This document shows positions 8,631 to 18,341 of a DNA stretch of 64,000 bases, in pieces. Position 1 is the first letter of the stretch. Every line of letters starts with the position of its first letter. The DNA is from Enterococcus sp. PF1-24. Its GTDB lineage: Bacteria; Bacillota; Bacilli; Lactobacillales; Enterococcaceae. The notes below the pieces were generated by a model. That model had not been told where the DNA came from. It was given only the letters and a program-made list of their open reading frames with translations, and did not search any database. The position numbers and the translations under genes are program-made. The DNA lies in NCBI RefSeq assembly GCF_029893325.1, contig NZ_JARXWL010000007.1, positions 51,195 to 115,194 on the forward strand, written 5' to 3'.

Positions 8631-9668
8631 ATGGCAAACATAACTGATATCGCAAAAAAAGCTGGCGTTTCTATTTCGACAGTTTCTCGTGTTTTAAATC
8701 AAGATTCTTCTCTATCAGTTACTGAGAATACACGACGGAAAATTTTTGAAATTGCCGAAGAACTAAATTACACCAAATATAAAACTAAAAAGGCTAAAAA
8801 AACAGTTCAAAAAGACATTCCATCAATTCCTTCAAAGACCATCGCTCTCATGCAGTGGCGAGTTGGTGAACAAGAATTAGAAGATATTTATTATATGTCT
8901 ATTCGCTTAGGCGCCGAAAAAAAAGCCCAAGAACTAAATTACAATCTAGTTAACCTGTCTGAATCCACCATTAATCAACAAGAAGCCGATGGTGTATTAT
9001 GCATCGGAAAATTTGATCAACTTGCTATTCAAAATATCCTAAAGCAAAATGATAATGTTGTAATTGTCGGATCTAACTTTCCTTTAGATAATTTTGATAC
9101 CGTTAATACCGATTTTAGTCAAGCAACTGAAATTGCCTTAAATCATTTACTTGATTTAGGCCATACTCGAATTGCCTTTATCGGTGCTGAGGAAACTGAA
9201 AACTTATATGGTTATCGAACGTACCGCACACCGACAACTAATATTTATCGAGACGTTATGAAGTCTTTAGGCCTGTTTAGAGAAGAAGATTTTTTTATTG
9301 AAATTGATACTACACTCTCTGTAGAAGTTGCCACTGATTTAACAAAAAAAGCTCTGTCCCTATGGAAAAATGATTTACCAACTGCCATTTTAGCTGCAAA
9401 TGATTCAATGGCAATCGGTGTAGTCAATGTACTCACAGAGGCAGGTATCAAAATCCCACAAGATATTTCGGTAATGGGAATTAACGATTTGTCTTTTAGC
9501 CGTTATGTTAACCCGCCGCTTTCAACCGTTCGTGCTTTCACTGAAGAAATGGGAGAAATCGGTATGGAAACACTCCATAATCGAATTGTCAATCAACCTA
9601 TTGCTCGGCGAGTAATGTTAAGCACAGAACTTGTTGTTCGTGAATCCACTGACAAGCCCGCTCGTTAA
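8631..9668 (+). CDS. LacI-family transcriptional regulator
   Basis: A 345-aa DNA-binding repressor. The N-terminal helix-turn-helix reads ANITDIAKKAGVSISTVSRVLN, with a hinge near residue 50. The remainder is a periplasmic-binding-protein-like ligand domain (ILAANDSMAIGVV near residue 260, NPPLSTVRAF near 295), related to the EbgR/GalR group. The ATG at 8631 is preferred because AAAGGGTGA lies 6 nt upstream; the in-frame GTG at 8622 is part of that site. It is divergent from the lyase gene and convergent with the GH42 gene. It probably controls the lyase and lipoprotein-DUF2264 transcripts in response to an oligosaccharide. Confidence 0.93.
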   Translation: MANITDIAKKAGVSISTVSRVLNQDSSLSVTENTRRKIFEIAEELNYTKYKTKKAKKTVQKDIPSIPSKTIALMQWRVGEQELEDIYYMSIRLGAEKKAQELNYNLVNLSESTINQQEADGVLCIGKFDQLAIQNILKQNDNVVIVGSNFPLDNFDTVNTDFSQATEIALNHLLDLGHTRIAFIGAEETENLYGYRTYRTPTTNIYRDVMKSLGLFREEDFFIEIDTTLSVEVATDLTKKALSLWKNDLPTAILAANDSMAIGVVNVLTEAGIKIPQDISVMGINDLSFSRYVNPPLSTVRAFTEEMGEIGMETLHNRIVNQPIARRVMLSTELVVRESTDKPAR

Positions 9669-9679
9669 AATTATTATTT

Positions 9680-9713
9680 AAGGATTGAGAAAAAACAATT
9701 TTTCTCAATCCTT
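9680..9713. terminator. Bidirectional terminator between LacI and GH42 genes
   Basis: A perfect 15-bp stem, arms AAGGATTGAGAAAAA (9680-9694) and TTTTTCTCAATCCTT (9699-9713), has a 4-nt loop. It lies between two convergent genes and has T-rich DNA on the plus side. Confidence 0.85.
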
Positions 9714-9730
9714 ATTTTTATTATCAATGA

Positions 9731-11728
9731 TCAAACTTTTATCAACAACACATCGTACATTTTTATTGATTTCTGATTTGTTAATAGCTCTCCTGTTAAC
9801 AAATCCCTTTTTCCAATAAATTCCGCCGGCAACGATTGCTCTTCTTCTTTAAAATTAATAACGAAGAAATAGGCCTGTTGATTTTTTATACGACAAGTAA
9901 TTTCTAAATTCGTTTCTACCGAAGTAATTTGTTGTAGCTCGCCTTGTTCAACTACATTTTTCAAAATCTCTGCTAACGATTGCTTATCTAGTTGTGTACC
10001 TACGTAAAATACAGTGCCTTTGCCAAATCTATTTTTAGTAACCGCGGGAGTTCCTGTATAAAAATTACTAGCATATTCTACGATACTTTCAGCAGTTTCT
10101 AAGTGGATAATATCTGCTAACAAATAGCCATTTCCGCTATTCCCTGATGCTAATTGAATTTTATTCTGCTGTTCCGGTGCTAAGGCGTCAATTTCTTCTA
10201 CCCAAATGCCTGCTAATTTCCGCAAAGGCCCTGGGTATCCTCCCAAATATATATTATCGGACTCATTAACTATGCCGCTCATAAAAGTAGTCAAAAAAAC
10301 GCCACCCTCAGCAACAAATTTTTCGATGGCCTCTTGCATCCCAACTTTTACCATATATAAAACTGGCGCTATAATAACTTTGTATTTTGAAAAGTCGTCA
10401 GTTGCTGAAATCATGTCTACCGAAATATTTTTTTCATAAAAATATTGATAATATTGATGAATTTGCTCTACATATTTTAAATCTTTATTTGGGCCACTAG
10501 TGTACTCTAACCCCCAATAATTATCCCAATCAAAAATCATACCCACTTCCGATTGATTATTACTTTCCAAAATTTCTGTAAGCTGAGCTAATTCTTCCCC
10601 AAGTTCAGAAACCTCTTTAAAAACCCGAGTATTTTCTGTACCCGAGTGAGCAATCACCGCTCCATGAAACTTTTCACAACCACCAACAGAACGTCTTAAT
10701 TGGAAAAATTGAATCGTATCTCCGCCGTGCGCTAACGTTTGATAACTTTGCGCCCTCATTTGTCCTGGTTTCTTTAAAGAATTATAAGGCTGCCAATTTT
10801 GTTGACTAGGGGTCTGCTCCATCAGCATAAACGGCTTTTGCTTCAATCCTCTCATCAAATCATGAGTCATTGCAACCAAACTCCACGATGTATCATAAGC
10901 AGGATAATTATCCCAAGAAACAATATCCATTTCTTTAGCCCATTTGAAATAGTCTAAATTTTTATAAATCCCCATTAAATTTGTAGTTATAGGCGTTTCT
11001 TGATCATATTGACGAATAACATCTCGTTCCATCTTAAAATTCTCTAATAAACTATCCGAATTAAAGCGACGATAATCAATTGATATCCCCGCAAACGCCG
11101 TGTTTTGATAATCAATTCCATCGCTCAAAGCATTAGGTAAAACAATTTCATCCCAATCATAAATTGTATGACCCCAAAATTCCAAATTCCAAGCTTCATT
11201 CAACACTTCTATTGACTGGTATTTTTCTTTAAGCCAAACTCGAAAAGCTTTTTCACAATTTTCACAAAAACATTCCCCACCATATTCATTATTAATATGC
11301 CAACAACTCAAATGATCATAATGATGATAGCGACTTGCTAATTTCTCCACCAATGCCTTGGCATACTTCTGATAAACTAAGCTGTTAGGGCAAGCGTTGT
11401 GTCGTTGCCCAAATTTATGCTGTCGTCCTTCAAAATCAGTCCGAGCAACTTCTGGATATTTTTTAAAAAGCCACGCAGGCAAAGCGGCCGTCGAAGTTGC
11501 TAATACGATATCCATTTTTTTATCGTTTAACATCTCCATAATTTCATCTAATTCTTCAAAATTATATTCATTTTCACTAGGTTGTAGTTTAGCCCAAGAA
11601 AATACGTTAACGGTTGCAGAATTAATAGCTGCCTTCTCAAATAATTCCATATCTGTTTGCCAAATCTCTTTTCCCCATTGATTTGGATTATAATCGCCAC
11701 CATATAAAACCCGTTGAAATTTTTTCAT
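9731..11728 (-). CDS. Beta-galactosidase, glycoside hydrolase family 42
   Basis: Cytoplasmic 665-aa enzyme that removes terminal beta-galactose from oligosaccharides. The N-terminus (QRVLYGGDYNPNQW) opens the catalytic TIM barrel. The acid/base Glu is in INNEYGG (about residue 147) and the nucleophile Glu in LMEQTPSQQNW (about 304). The four zinc-binding cysteines of many GH42 enzymes are present (HNACPN and GECFCENC). A trimerisation-type domain and a small C-terminal beta domain follow. The ATG at 11728 is chosen because the GTG at 11740 overlaps the GGAG site. It is transcribed alone and divergently from an AraC regulator, so galactose-containing side chains or galactosides are the likely substrate. 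Confidence 0.94.
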   Translation of the reverse strand: MKKFQRVLYGGDYNPNQWGKEIWQTDMELFEKAAINSATVNVFSWAKLQPSENEYNFEELDEIMEMLNDKKMDIVLATSTAALPAWLFKKYPEVARTDFEGRQHKFGQRHNACPNSLVYQKYAKALVEKLASRYHHYDHLSCWHINNEYGGECFCENCEKAFRVWLKEKYQSIEVLNEAWNLEFWGHTIYDWDEIVLPNALSDGIDYQNTAFAGISIDYRRFNSDSLLENFKMERDVIRQYDQETPITTNLMGIYKNLDYFKWAKEMDIVSWDNYPAYDTSWSLVAMTHDLMRGLKQKPFMLMEQTPSQQNWQPYNSLKKPGQMRAQSYQTLAHGGDTIQFFQLRRSVGGCEKFHGAVIAHSGTENTRVFKEVSELGEELAQLTEILESNNQSEVGMIFDWDNYWGLEYTSGPNKDLKYVEQIHQYYQYFYEKNISVDMISATDDFSKYKVIIAPVLYMVKVGMQEAIEKFVAEGGVFLTTFMSGIVNESDNIYLGGYPGPLRKLAGIWVEEIDALAPEQQNKIQLASGNSGNGYLLADIIHLETAESIVEYASNFYTGTPAVTKNRFGKGTVFYVGTQLDKQSLAEILKNVVEQGELQQITSVETNLEITCRIKNQQAYFFVINFKEEEQSLPAEFIGKRDLLTGELLTNQKSIKMYDVLLIKV

Positions 11729-11860
11729 ATAAAATTTCACTCCTCTTTGTTGTTTTCAAGAATAGTATTCCATTATATTTTAACCGCTTTCACCTTTTTG
11801 AAATATAATATGTTAAACTAGTTTATATAATATTCTGAAACTAAAAAAAGGAGAAAATTT

Positions 11861-12667
11861 ATGCCTATCTATTTTCAATTAACCAGTAGTTCTTTGCCAA
11901 TTTCTCTAGAGAGCATCGGTAATCAGTGGCCACAACCTAGCATCAAGAGACCACATGGTTATCCTTACTATCATTGGTTGCAAACAGAACAAGGTTGTGG
12001 TGAAGTTTTCATTGCTGACAAACGAATACTCCTTACCCCGGGGCAAGGAGTCCTTATTGCACCTTTTATTCCACATACCTACTCCCCAGTAACAGAGTGG
12101 CAAACCAATTTTGCTACCTTCAAAGGTGGAATAGTTACTGACTTTTTAAATACTATAAATATTCAAAGTTATATTCAAACCGAAGACTCTACTCATTTTT
12201 CTTTTTCGGATTGGATTAATCAAATGATTGATAATCATCAAAAAAACGCCTTAACTGACTCTGATTTATCAGTTGCTTGCTATCAGTTTTTACTATACTT
12301 TCATCAAAACAAGCCGCAAGAATTATGTCATATTCCCAGCGAACAAGAAAAATATCTTTTGCCAATAATCCATGAAATTGAAACAAATTATGCAGAACAA
12401 CTTTCGATTGAAATTCTAGCTAAAAAAAACTACATTAGTCATCAATATCTAAATCGTATTTTCCGTCAACAATTTCATAAATCTCCTTATCAATACTTAA
12501 TAGATTTTCGACTTAACAAAAGTAAAGAATTGTTAATTAGTCAACCTGAGCTAACTATTCAAGAAATCAGTTTCAGCGTTGGCTTCCAATCACCTAGTCA
12601 ATTTATCGCTTTATTCAAAAAGAAAACAGCTTTCACACCTAAACAGTTTAGAAAGCTTTATTGCTAA
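11861..12667 (+). CDS. AraC-family transcriptional regulator
   Basis: A 268-aa regulator. The N-terminal half is a cupin-like sugar-sensing domain (GCGEVFIADKRILLTPGQGVLI at about residues 45-65). The C-terminal 100 residues hold two helix-turn-helix motifs (SIEILAKKNYISHQYLNRIF and IQEISFSVGFQSPSQF). AAGGAG lies 7 nt before the ATG. It is divergent from the GH42 gene, with about 130 bp between them, so it is likely an activator of GH42 responding to a galactoside. It is only distantly similar to the AraC regulator at 19790-20614. Confidence 0.92.
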   Translation: MPIYFQLTSSSLPISLESIGNQWPQPSIKRPHGYPYYHWLQTEQGCGEVFIADKRILLTPGQGVLIAPFIPHTYSPVTEWQTNFATFKGGIVTDFLNTINIQSYIQTEDSTHFSFSDWINQMIDNHQKNALTDSDLSVACYQFLLYFHQNKPQELCHIPSEQEKYLLPIIHEIETNYAEQLSIEILAKKNYISHQYLNRIFRQQFHKSPYQYLIDFRLNKSKELLISQPELTIQEISFSVGFQSPSQFIALFKKKTAFTPKQFRKLYC

Positions 12668-12669
12668 AC

Positions 12670-12718
12670 AAAAAACGTATGAAACACATTTATCAAATGC
12701 CGATTTCATACGTTTTTT
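12670..12718. terminator. Bidirectional terminator between AraC gene and YesL operon
   Basis: Arms AAAAAACGTATGAAA and TTTCATACGTTTTTT form a 15-bp perfect stem that gives an A/T-flanked hairpin in both directions. It lies between two convergent transcription units. Confidence 0.85.
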
Positions 12719-12723
12719 ATTTT

Positions 12724-13377
12724 TCATATCTTTAACATAGTACAATTTCTATAAATTAGTAACATAAAGATTGTCGGAGTTATCAGAAAGCCAAATTGCG
12801 GTTTTATAACCATCGTTATCACTAATAACAAAAATAGACACACGTTGATTATAGTAATATAAAATTTCTTTATTGAAAGACAAACTGACCATTTCAATAT
12901 CTCGATATTTCTTTTGTTAGGATATATAATTCGAAAATAAATACCTTGAATCATAATTCCCATAGTAAAAACACTTAATACTAACAAACCAGGGAAAAGC
13001 CAAATAAACAACTGTGTTTTAGAAAAAAACACTATATCTATTAGCAAAATTAATAGACTTAATAACCCCATCAACCAATACCCCATTAGCTTCTTTGCTA
13101 GCTGTAAGATTTGTTTATTCAAATTTTCAGGAAATTGATACGCTTTGCTTGCTTCTCTATAAAATATAATCAAGAAACCAGCACCTATACTAATCCCTAA
13201 TGGAATAAGTGCAATGAAAAAAATCAGTGCATTCCCTATACTTAACTCCAAAAAGTTAACTGCAAGAAATAGTGGCAAATTCAGCCCTAACATAAGCAAG
13301 TTTGCTTTCAAATAAAAATACACCATTTCCATCATTTTCATATAGATATTATTTTCAAAATTTTTCTTTCTTAACAT
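12724..13377 (-). CDS. DUF624 (YesL-like) membrane protein
   Basis: A 217-aa integral membrane protein with about five hydrophobic segments and a basic N-terminus (MLRKKNFENN). Length and layout match the DUF624/YesL family, which is regularly encoded with oligosaccharide ABC importers of Firmicutes, often of rhamnogalacturonan or polyuronide type. It is the last gene of the second polyuronide operon. A comparable gene sits in the third locus at 36947-37585. The role is unknown, possibly transporter assembly. No strong ribosome binding site is seen before the start. Confidence 0.82.
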   Translation of the reverse strand: MLRKKNFENNIYMKMMEMVYFYLKANLLMLGLNLPLFLAVNFLELSIGNALIFFIALIPLGISIGAGFLIIFYREASKAYQFPENLNKQILQLAKKLMGYWLMGLLSLLILLIDIVFFSKTQLFIWLFPGLLVLSVFTMGIMIQGIYFRIIYPNKRNIEILKWSVCLSIKKFYITIINVCLFLLLVITMVIKPQFGFLITPTIFMLLIYRNCTMLKI

Positions 13378-13408
13378 GATTTTCTCATTTCTTATTAAAA
13401 ATAGTTAC

Positions 13409-14266
13409 TTATTCTTTCATACCAGAAGTAGCAATCCCTTCAACAAAATACTTTTGCATCGCCAAAAAGACTATCGCTACAGGTAAAATAGAAACAACTG
13501 ACGCTGCCATAATCAAGGCATATTCTGCATCATATAAGCCCACAAACATTTTTAATCCCAACTGAATTGTTTTATTTTCTGTTGAAGATAAGTAAATAAA
13601 TGGTCCCATATAGTCATTCCAAGTATTTACAAAAGTAATAATTGTTAAACTAGCTAAAGCTGGTTTAGTCAGAGGTAAAATAATTCTTCGATAGATCCCC
13701 CATTCGCTTAAACCGTCCATCCGAGCGCTTTCACATAAAGAATCAGGAATACTGCTATAGTATTGTTTTAATAGAAATACTCCAAACGCACTAAAGGCTT
13801 GTAATAAAACTAATGACCACAAATTATCTGTTAAACCAAGTTTTCTCATCATAATAAATTGCGGAATCATATATGATTGCCAAGGAATTGCAATAGTACC
13901 TATATAAGCTAAAAATAATAGGTCCCGACCCTTAAAGCTTAACTTAGAAAAGCCATATGCTGCAAAACTCGAAGTCAACAATTGAATCCCAGTAATTGTA
14001 ATACTTAAAAAAGCGGTATTTTTGAAAAAGGTTGCTAATGGAATTCTTTCCCAAATAACTGAATAGTTTTCTAAATGAAATTGCTTTGGAATCCATTGAA
14101 TAGGAATTGTGAATACTTCATTATTCGTTTTAAAAGAAGCTGAAACCATCCAAATGAAAGGAACCAGGGTAATCAGTGCTAGCACACTCAGAATAATTAT
14201 TATAAATATATTTTTTATCCCACTATTTGATTTTTGTAGACTCTTTTTTTTATGATTTGTCGCCAT
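13409..14266 (-). CDS. Sugar ABC transporter permease, MalG type
   Basis: Second permease of the importer of module 2, 285 aa. It has an N-terminal anchor segment, FIWMVSASFKTN after it, and an EAA loop (SARMDGLSEWGIYRRI) at about residues 180-195. The C-terminus EGIATSGMKE is typical of MalG-like subunits. GAGGAG lies 7 nt before the ATG. It is strikingly similar, also at DNA level, to the truncated gene at the left window edge, so the two modules share a recent ancestor or exchange sequence. Confidence 0.94.
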   Translation of the reverse strand: MATNHKKKSLQKSNSGIKNIFIIIILSVLALITLVPFIWMVSASFKTNNEVFTIPIQWIPKQFHLENYSVIWERIPLATFFKNTAFLSITITGIQLLTSSFAAYGFSKLSFKGRDLLFLAYIGTIAIPWQSYMIPQFIMMRKLGLTDNLWSLVLLQAFSAFGVFLLKQYYSSIPDSLCESARMDGLSEWGIYRRIILPLTKPALASLTIITFVNTWNDYMGPFIYLSSTENKTIQLGLKMFVGLYDAEYALIMAASVVSILPVAIVFLAMQKYFVEGIATSGMKE

Positions 14267-14347
14267 AATTTTTCTCCTCGTTTTATAGTATTCGTTTTAT
14301 TTTCACGTCCTACAACTATTTACCAATATTTTTAGATACGTATCTCA

Positions 14348-15241
14348 TCAAGCCTTTTCTCGAACCTGATTCCACTTAAATTGAAAGATCGTGATTGATA
14401 ATACTATTACAAAAAGAACTAAAGAGATTGCCGAAGCATAACCAAAGTTGAATTTGACAAAAGCTTCATTATAAATTTGGTAAACCAGTACATTCGTCGC
14501 TCTACCCGGACCTCCACCTGTCATCACTTGTACTAAATCAAAGATTTTAAAACAATTAATCACTAACATAATCGTTACAAAAAAAGTAGTTGAACGTAAT
14601 GATGGCAAGGTTACGTTTACAAATTGTTTCCATTTATTCGCACCATCCATCGAAGCAGCTTCATATATTTCTCTAGGAATTCCTTGTAACCCAGCTAAAT
14701 ACAAAATCATATAATAGCCCATTCCACGCCAGACACTAACAATTACAATTGCCATTAATGCCCAATCAGAACTAGATGTCCAACCAGGAGGGTTTTCCAT
14801 AAATATTTTTAAAAACTGGTTAATCGGCCCCATCGTTGGATGAAATAACATATTCCAAACAACCGCAATTGCTACTAAAGAAGTTACATATGGAAAGAAA
14901 AAAGCTGTTCGGAAAAATTTCATACCACGAATCTTTTGATTTAACAAAATTGCTAATCCTAATGAACAAATCAAAGTCAGAGGAACTACTCCTATAGTAT
15001 ATAAGATGGTATTCTTCAAAGAAATCCAAAAAGTCTCGTCGTGAATCATTTTTGTAAAATTAGCAAATCCTATAAACTTAGGTTTTGAAAAAGAGTCCCA
15101 CTCCATAAAGGATAACACTAAAGAAAATACTACTGGTATCAAAGTAAATAGAAAAAATCCTACAAAGTTAGGTAATATAAAAGAAAACGCAATTAATGTT
15201 TTCTTATTTTTTTGTGAAGATAACGATTTTATATTTGTCAT
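14348..15241 (-). CDS. Sugar ABC transporter permease, MalF type
   Basis: First permease of module 2, 297 aa, with six predicted membrane segments and the EAA loop EAASMDGANKWKQF. The stretch from about residue 80 to 270 is near-identical to the permease at 862-1764, while the N-terminal 30 residues differ. GGGAGG lies upstream of the ATG. It works with the binding protein at 18342-19610 and needs an ATPase from outside this operon. Confidence 0.94.
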   Translation of the reverse strand: MTNIKSLSSQKNKKTLIAFSFILPNFVGFFLFTLIPVVFSLVLSFMEWDSFSKPKFIGFANFTKMIHDETFWISLKNTILYTIGVVPLTLICSLGLAILLNQKIRGMKFFRTAFFFPYVTSLVAIAVVWNMLFHPTMGPINQFLKIFMENPPGWTSSSDWALMAIVIVSVWRGMGYYMILYLAGLQGIPREIYEAASMDGANKWKQFVNVTLPSLRSTTFFVTIMLVINCFKIFDLVQVMTGGGPGRATNVLVYQIYNEAFVKFNFGYASAISLVLFVIVLSITIFQFKWNQVREKA

Positions 15242-15290
15242 AAAAACCTCCCAATTTTACTGGTTAATAATCTCAATAGAATGTTTTTCA

Positions 15291-16403
15291 TTACCATAAA
15301 TCAGTAGCCTGCTTACTGATTTTTAACAAAGCTTCTACTAAAAAATAATCCGAATAGATTAATGCCACATTTTTTTCACCAGGATGATGATAAGCGACTG
15401 CCCCACCTTCAACAATTCCATCCAGCTGATCATCGAAATTACAATAATTTCCAAGTACTGCTTGTAACACTTTCTCTGCACCTGATACATAAATATGCTT
15501 TTCTTCGTCAGGAAGGTGTTCACTAATTTCAAGCAATCCACAAGCTGCAATCACCGAAGCGCTAGTATCTGTATTTAATTGAATATCAGGTGCTTTAAAA
15601 TCAATTGCTGGAACATAATCCGTACTGGCGACATTAGCTAAAAAGTAATGGGCAACTTGTTGTGCTGTTTTTAGAAAAGTTTCTTTTTTAGTATACTTAT
15701 AACTCAAAGCAAAACCATAAATAGCCCAAGCTTGTCCGCGGCTCCAAGCTGACTCACCCGAAAATCCCTGACCACCCAATAGCTCTAAAAATTCACCTGT
15801 AAGCGAATCAAAGTTACCGATATGACCGACTGATCCATCACTACGAATCAAATTTTTCTGAATAGTTTCTGCGTGCAATGTAGCAATTGCTGAATAACGA
15901 GGATCATTTAACTCATTGCTTGCCCAATAAAGCAACGGAATATTCATCATACTATCAATAATCGTCCACCCATCATAAGTATCATTCCACGCACGCAAAT
16001 AATTACCATTATGATTAAACCTTGCTGCTAAAATTGAAGCAGCTTTCATCCCACGTAAATAGGAATCCGAATTTTTAGTAATACGATAATTAGCAACGGC
16101 TGTATGCAACCACATAAAGCCTACATCATGATGCAAATCAAAAAAATCTTCCATTGCTTGATCTAAAATTTGCTCAATTTGAATTGCTTTCTTTGAGAAT
16201 ATTTCATTACCACTATATTGGTATAGATGCCATAACATTCCTGCGAAGAAGCCATTCGTCCACCATGATATATCTTCCTCTTTCATATCCTTATACTTGC
16301 CCGCATCAGGAATATAAGGAATCCCTTCACCTAATCGCTCAATTTCACAAATCACCTTGTGTTGAATTTTATCCAAATTCTTTGCAACTTCCAATTTGAC
16401 CAT
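15291..16403 (-). CDS. Glycoside hydrolase family 88, unsaturated uronyl hydrolase
   Basis: A 370-aa cytoplasmic enzyme of the GH88 family, paralogue of 3275-4417. Candidate catalytic aspartates are in HHDVGFMW (about D93) and WTIIDSMMN (about D150). Other GH88 hallmarks are GESAWSRGQAWAIYG and TSASVIAACGLLE. Its ribosome binding site (AAGGAG) lies inside the 3' end of the upstream DUF2264 gene, only 2 nt away, so the two are translationally coupled. It would release unsaturated uronate from oligosaccharides taken up by the module 2 importer. The spacing of the two Asp differs slightly from the module 1 enzyme, consistent with a different linkage preference. Confidence 0.92.
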   Translation of the reverse strand: MVKLEVAKNLDKIQHKVICEIERLGEGIPYIPDAGKYKDMKEEDISWWTNGFFAGMLWHLYQYSGNEIFSKKAIQIEQILDQAMEDFFDLHHDVGFMWLHTAVANYRITKNSDSYLRGMKAASILAARFNHNGNYLRAWNDTYDGWTIIDSMMNIPLLYWASNELNDPRYSAIATLHAETIQKNLIRSDGSVGHIGNFDSLTGEFLELLGGQGFSGESAWSRGQAWAIYGFALSYKYTKKETFLKTAQQVAHYFLANVASTDYVPAIDFKAPDIQLNTDTSASVIAACGLLEISEHLPDEEKHIYVSGAEKVLQAVLGNYCNFDDQLDGIVEGGAVAYHHPGEKNVALIYSDYFLVEALLKISKQATDLW

Positions 16404-16405
16404 CT

Positions 16406-18205
16406 TTATAACTCCTTAACATCTATTTCTATTATATTTCCTGATTGCTTAATAATTACCTTTTGTTCAGCTATTATTATTTCAGGTTTAACTACTTCCA
16501 AAGATTTTTCAAAGCTGCCAACAAATCCATTTACGAAAAGTTGTTCTTCACCAGCTGATATTTTAGCCTTTAAATACGGGAAAACAACACAATTATATAG
16601 TAAGTTTTGGTTAGATAGGCGTTGAGATAGATGAGCTGACATTTTATCATCTAAACTAATTACACCACTCATTCCTATAGCAGAACAAACATTTAGAGAT
16701 GTCTCGTTAGCTTTACGAGAAACACTTTTTTCTCCATCCCAAAGAACCGAAAAACCTCCATCTGTAATTGTTAAATTTCTATTTGATTTTATTTTATGGA
16801 TTCTAAAATGCCACTCTTCAAAAGGAATAATAAATGATTCTATTATTACATCTGACCAAGGTTTCCATTTCGTATAAATATAATTTTCTGCTAGTGAAAA
16901 AGAGTCTGATTTTGTCCGAACTCGATAAAATTGATCATCTTCAGAAACAGCAAGAACATTGTCAAACCCACCTTTTTCCCAACCAATCAATCCCTTAGAG
17001 ACATTAAACCCAAAATTAGTAGAATAGACAAACTTACTGTATTTAGCTTCACCATGAGTATGAGTTTCAACATATTGACCAGTTGGATAACAGCGAACTT
17101 CTTTTCCATTTTGATTAGATGTTAGGATCATTTGAGCTTCTGCTAACAAATGTTGTTGTTTAGGCATCGGAATGCTTTCTTGCATTTCCCATAAGTTATG
17201 GCTTTTAGGTAATGCCAACAAAATAAAGCTTTTTAGTCCCCAATATGGCGACCCTGGACCATTATATTCCTCTGCCATAACTAAATTTTCATAATAATAA
17301 CCAATTTTCAAAAAGCCTTCTTTTGAAAAAATATCTCGTTGCAACCAATGCCGCAAATTATTTTTCAAAATCCATTTTGCTTCTGCCAAAAAGTCTTGAT
17401 CCACTTGAACCAATAAATAGGCTGACCAAAAAGATGCTTGTGCAAACCGATAAGTTAAACTTCGACCAAAAGGAATTCCTCTCCCTTCAGTATCAAACCA
17501 ATAGCGAAATGTTTGTGCAAATTTTTTTGCTCGTTTAAGTAATTTTTCACAGCGTTCTGAATCTTTCTCTTTGTAAAAATAAACATATAGTAAGGAATAA
17601 TACTGAATAGCAAAAGAAATATAATAATCAATTTGCTGCGGAACCCCGTCATAGTACCAACCATTTCCCAAATAGAAACTATCAATTCTTTGAAAATCTA
17701 TTTCTATTTGATTTTGTCTATCTAAGCCATAACAATTATCCAAACAGCAATTTACAAGAATTCTAAAAAATCGCCAATTATTATCCGCTGTTTGATAGAG
17801 ATTGATTTGATCTAACCAACTAATCATATTTTTTTGATCTTCTATACACATTTCAGTTTTTACTTTTTCTTCATTCATTAATACAAAAACAGCTAACGGC
17901 GCCATTTCTACCATTAATTGGTTAACACCATCTACATCTCCCCAATAATTGTTCCCCTTCGGATTGACACCTTCAGCAATTCCTAAAATTAATTGTTTAA
18001 ACAACGCATCTATCGGTTGTTCTTTATAGTAACCTGCATATCCCCACAATAATCGCAAAAACGTTTCTGCTTGTCGGATTTTTTCATTGTAAATAGTTCC
18101 TGAAGATCCAATTTTTACTAATCCGGTTGTTTGATTTAGCAATAAAGGTTCTATCGGTTGAACGATTTTAATAAATTGTTCTGCAAATTGAAGTTTATCC
18201 ACCAC
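16406..18205 (-). CDS. DUF2264 domain protein
   Basis: A 599-aa paralogue of 4454-6280, sharing LLWGYAGY, NNWRFFRILVN, DYYISFAIQYYSL and YNGPGSPYWGLKSF. By eye the two are about half identical. It is cytoplasmic, with no signal. The start is a GTG; GTG GTG occurs in tandem behind AGGAGGG, so the second GTG at 18202 has equally good spacing. It lies directly downstream of the binding-protein gene and is coupled to GH88 behind it. The invariant pairing of DUF2264 with GH88 in both modules indicates consecutive action on the same oligosaccharide. Confidence 0.85.
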   Translation of the reverse strand: MVDKLQFAEQFIKIVQPIEPLLLNQTTGLVKIGSSGTIYNEKIRQAETFLRLLWGYAGYYKEQPIDALFKQLILGIAEGVNPKGNNYWGDVDGVNQLMVEMAPLAVFVLMNEEKVKTEMCIEDQKNMISWLDQINLYQTADNNWRFFRILVNCCLDNCYGLDRQNQIEIDFQRIDSFYLGNGWYYDGVPQQIDYYISFAIQYYSLLYVYFYKEKDSERCEKLLKRAKKFAQTFRYWFDTEGRGIPFGRSLTYRFAQASFWSAYLLVQVDQDFLAEAKWILKNNLRHWLQRDIFSKEGFLKIGYYYENLVMAEEYNGPGSPYWGLKSFILLALPKSHNLWEMQESIPMPKQQHLLAEAQMILTSNQNGKEVRCYPTGQYVETHTHGEAKYSKFVYSTNFGFNVSKGLIGWEKGGFDNVLAVSEDDQFYRVRTKSDSFSLAENYIYTKWKPWSDVIIESFIIPFEEWHFRIHKIKSNRNLTITDGGFSVLWDGEKSVSRKANETSLNVCSAIGMSGVISLDDKMSAHLSQRLSNQNLLYNCVVFPYLKAKISAGEEQLFVNGFVGSFEKSLEVVKPEIIIAEQKVIIKQSGNIIEIDVKEL

Positions 18206-18290
18206 TTTCCCTCCTATCGTTAGTACAACTCAACTACCCTAAAAAAACAATTTTAGTTTCTCAAAATTATTAACTCTCCTTTTAAGGATA

Positions 18291-18333
18291 ATAAATCAGG
18301 TATCAGTTAACCTTCAACTTCAACCTGATTTAT
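18291..18333 (-). other. Intercistronic hairpin after the binding-protein gene
   Basis: Arms ATAAATCAGGT (18291-18301) and ACCTGATTTAT (18323-18333) form a perfect 11-bp stem between the binding-protein stop and the DUF2264 start. No T run follows on the minus strand, so partial termination or 3'-end stabilisation is more likely than full termination. Confidence 0.6.
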
Positions 18334-18341
18334 AAGTTAAC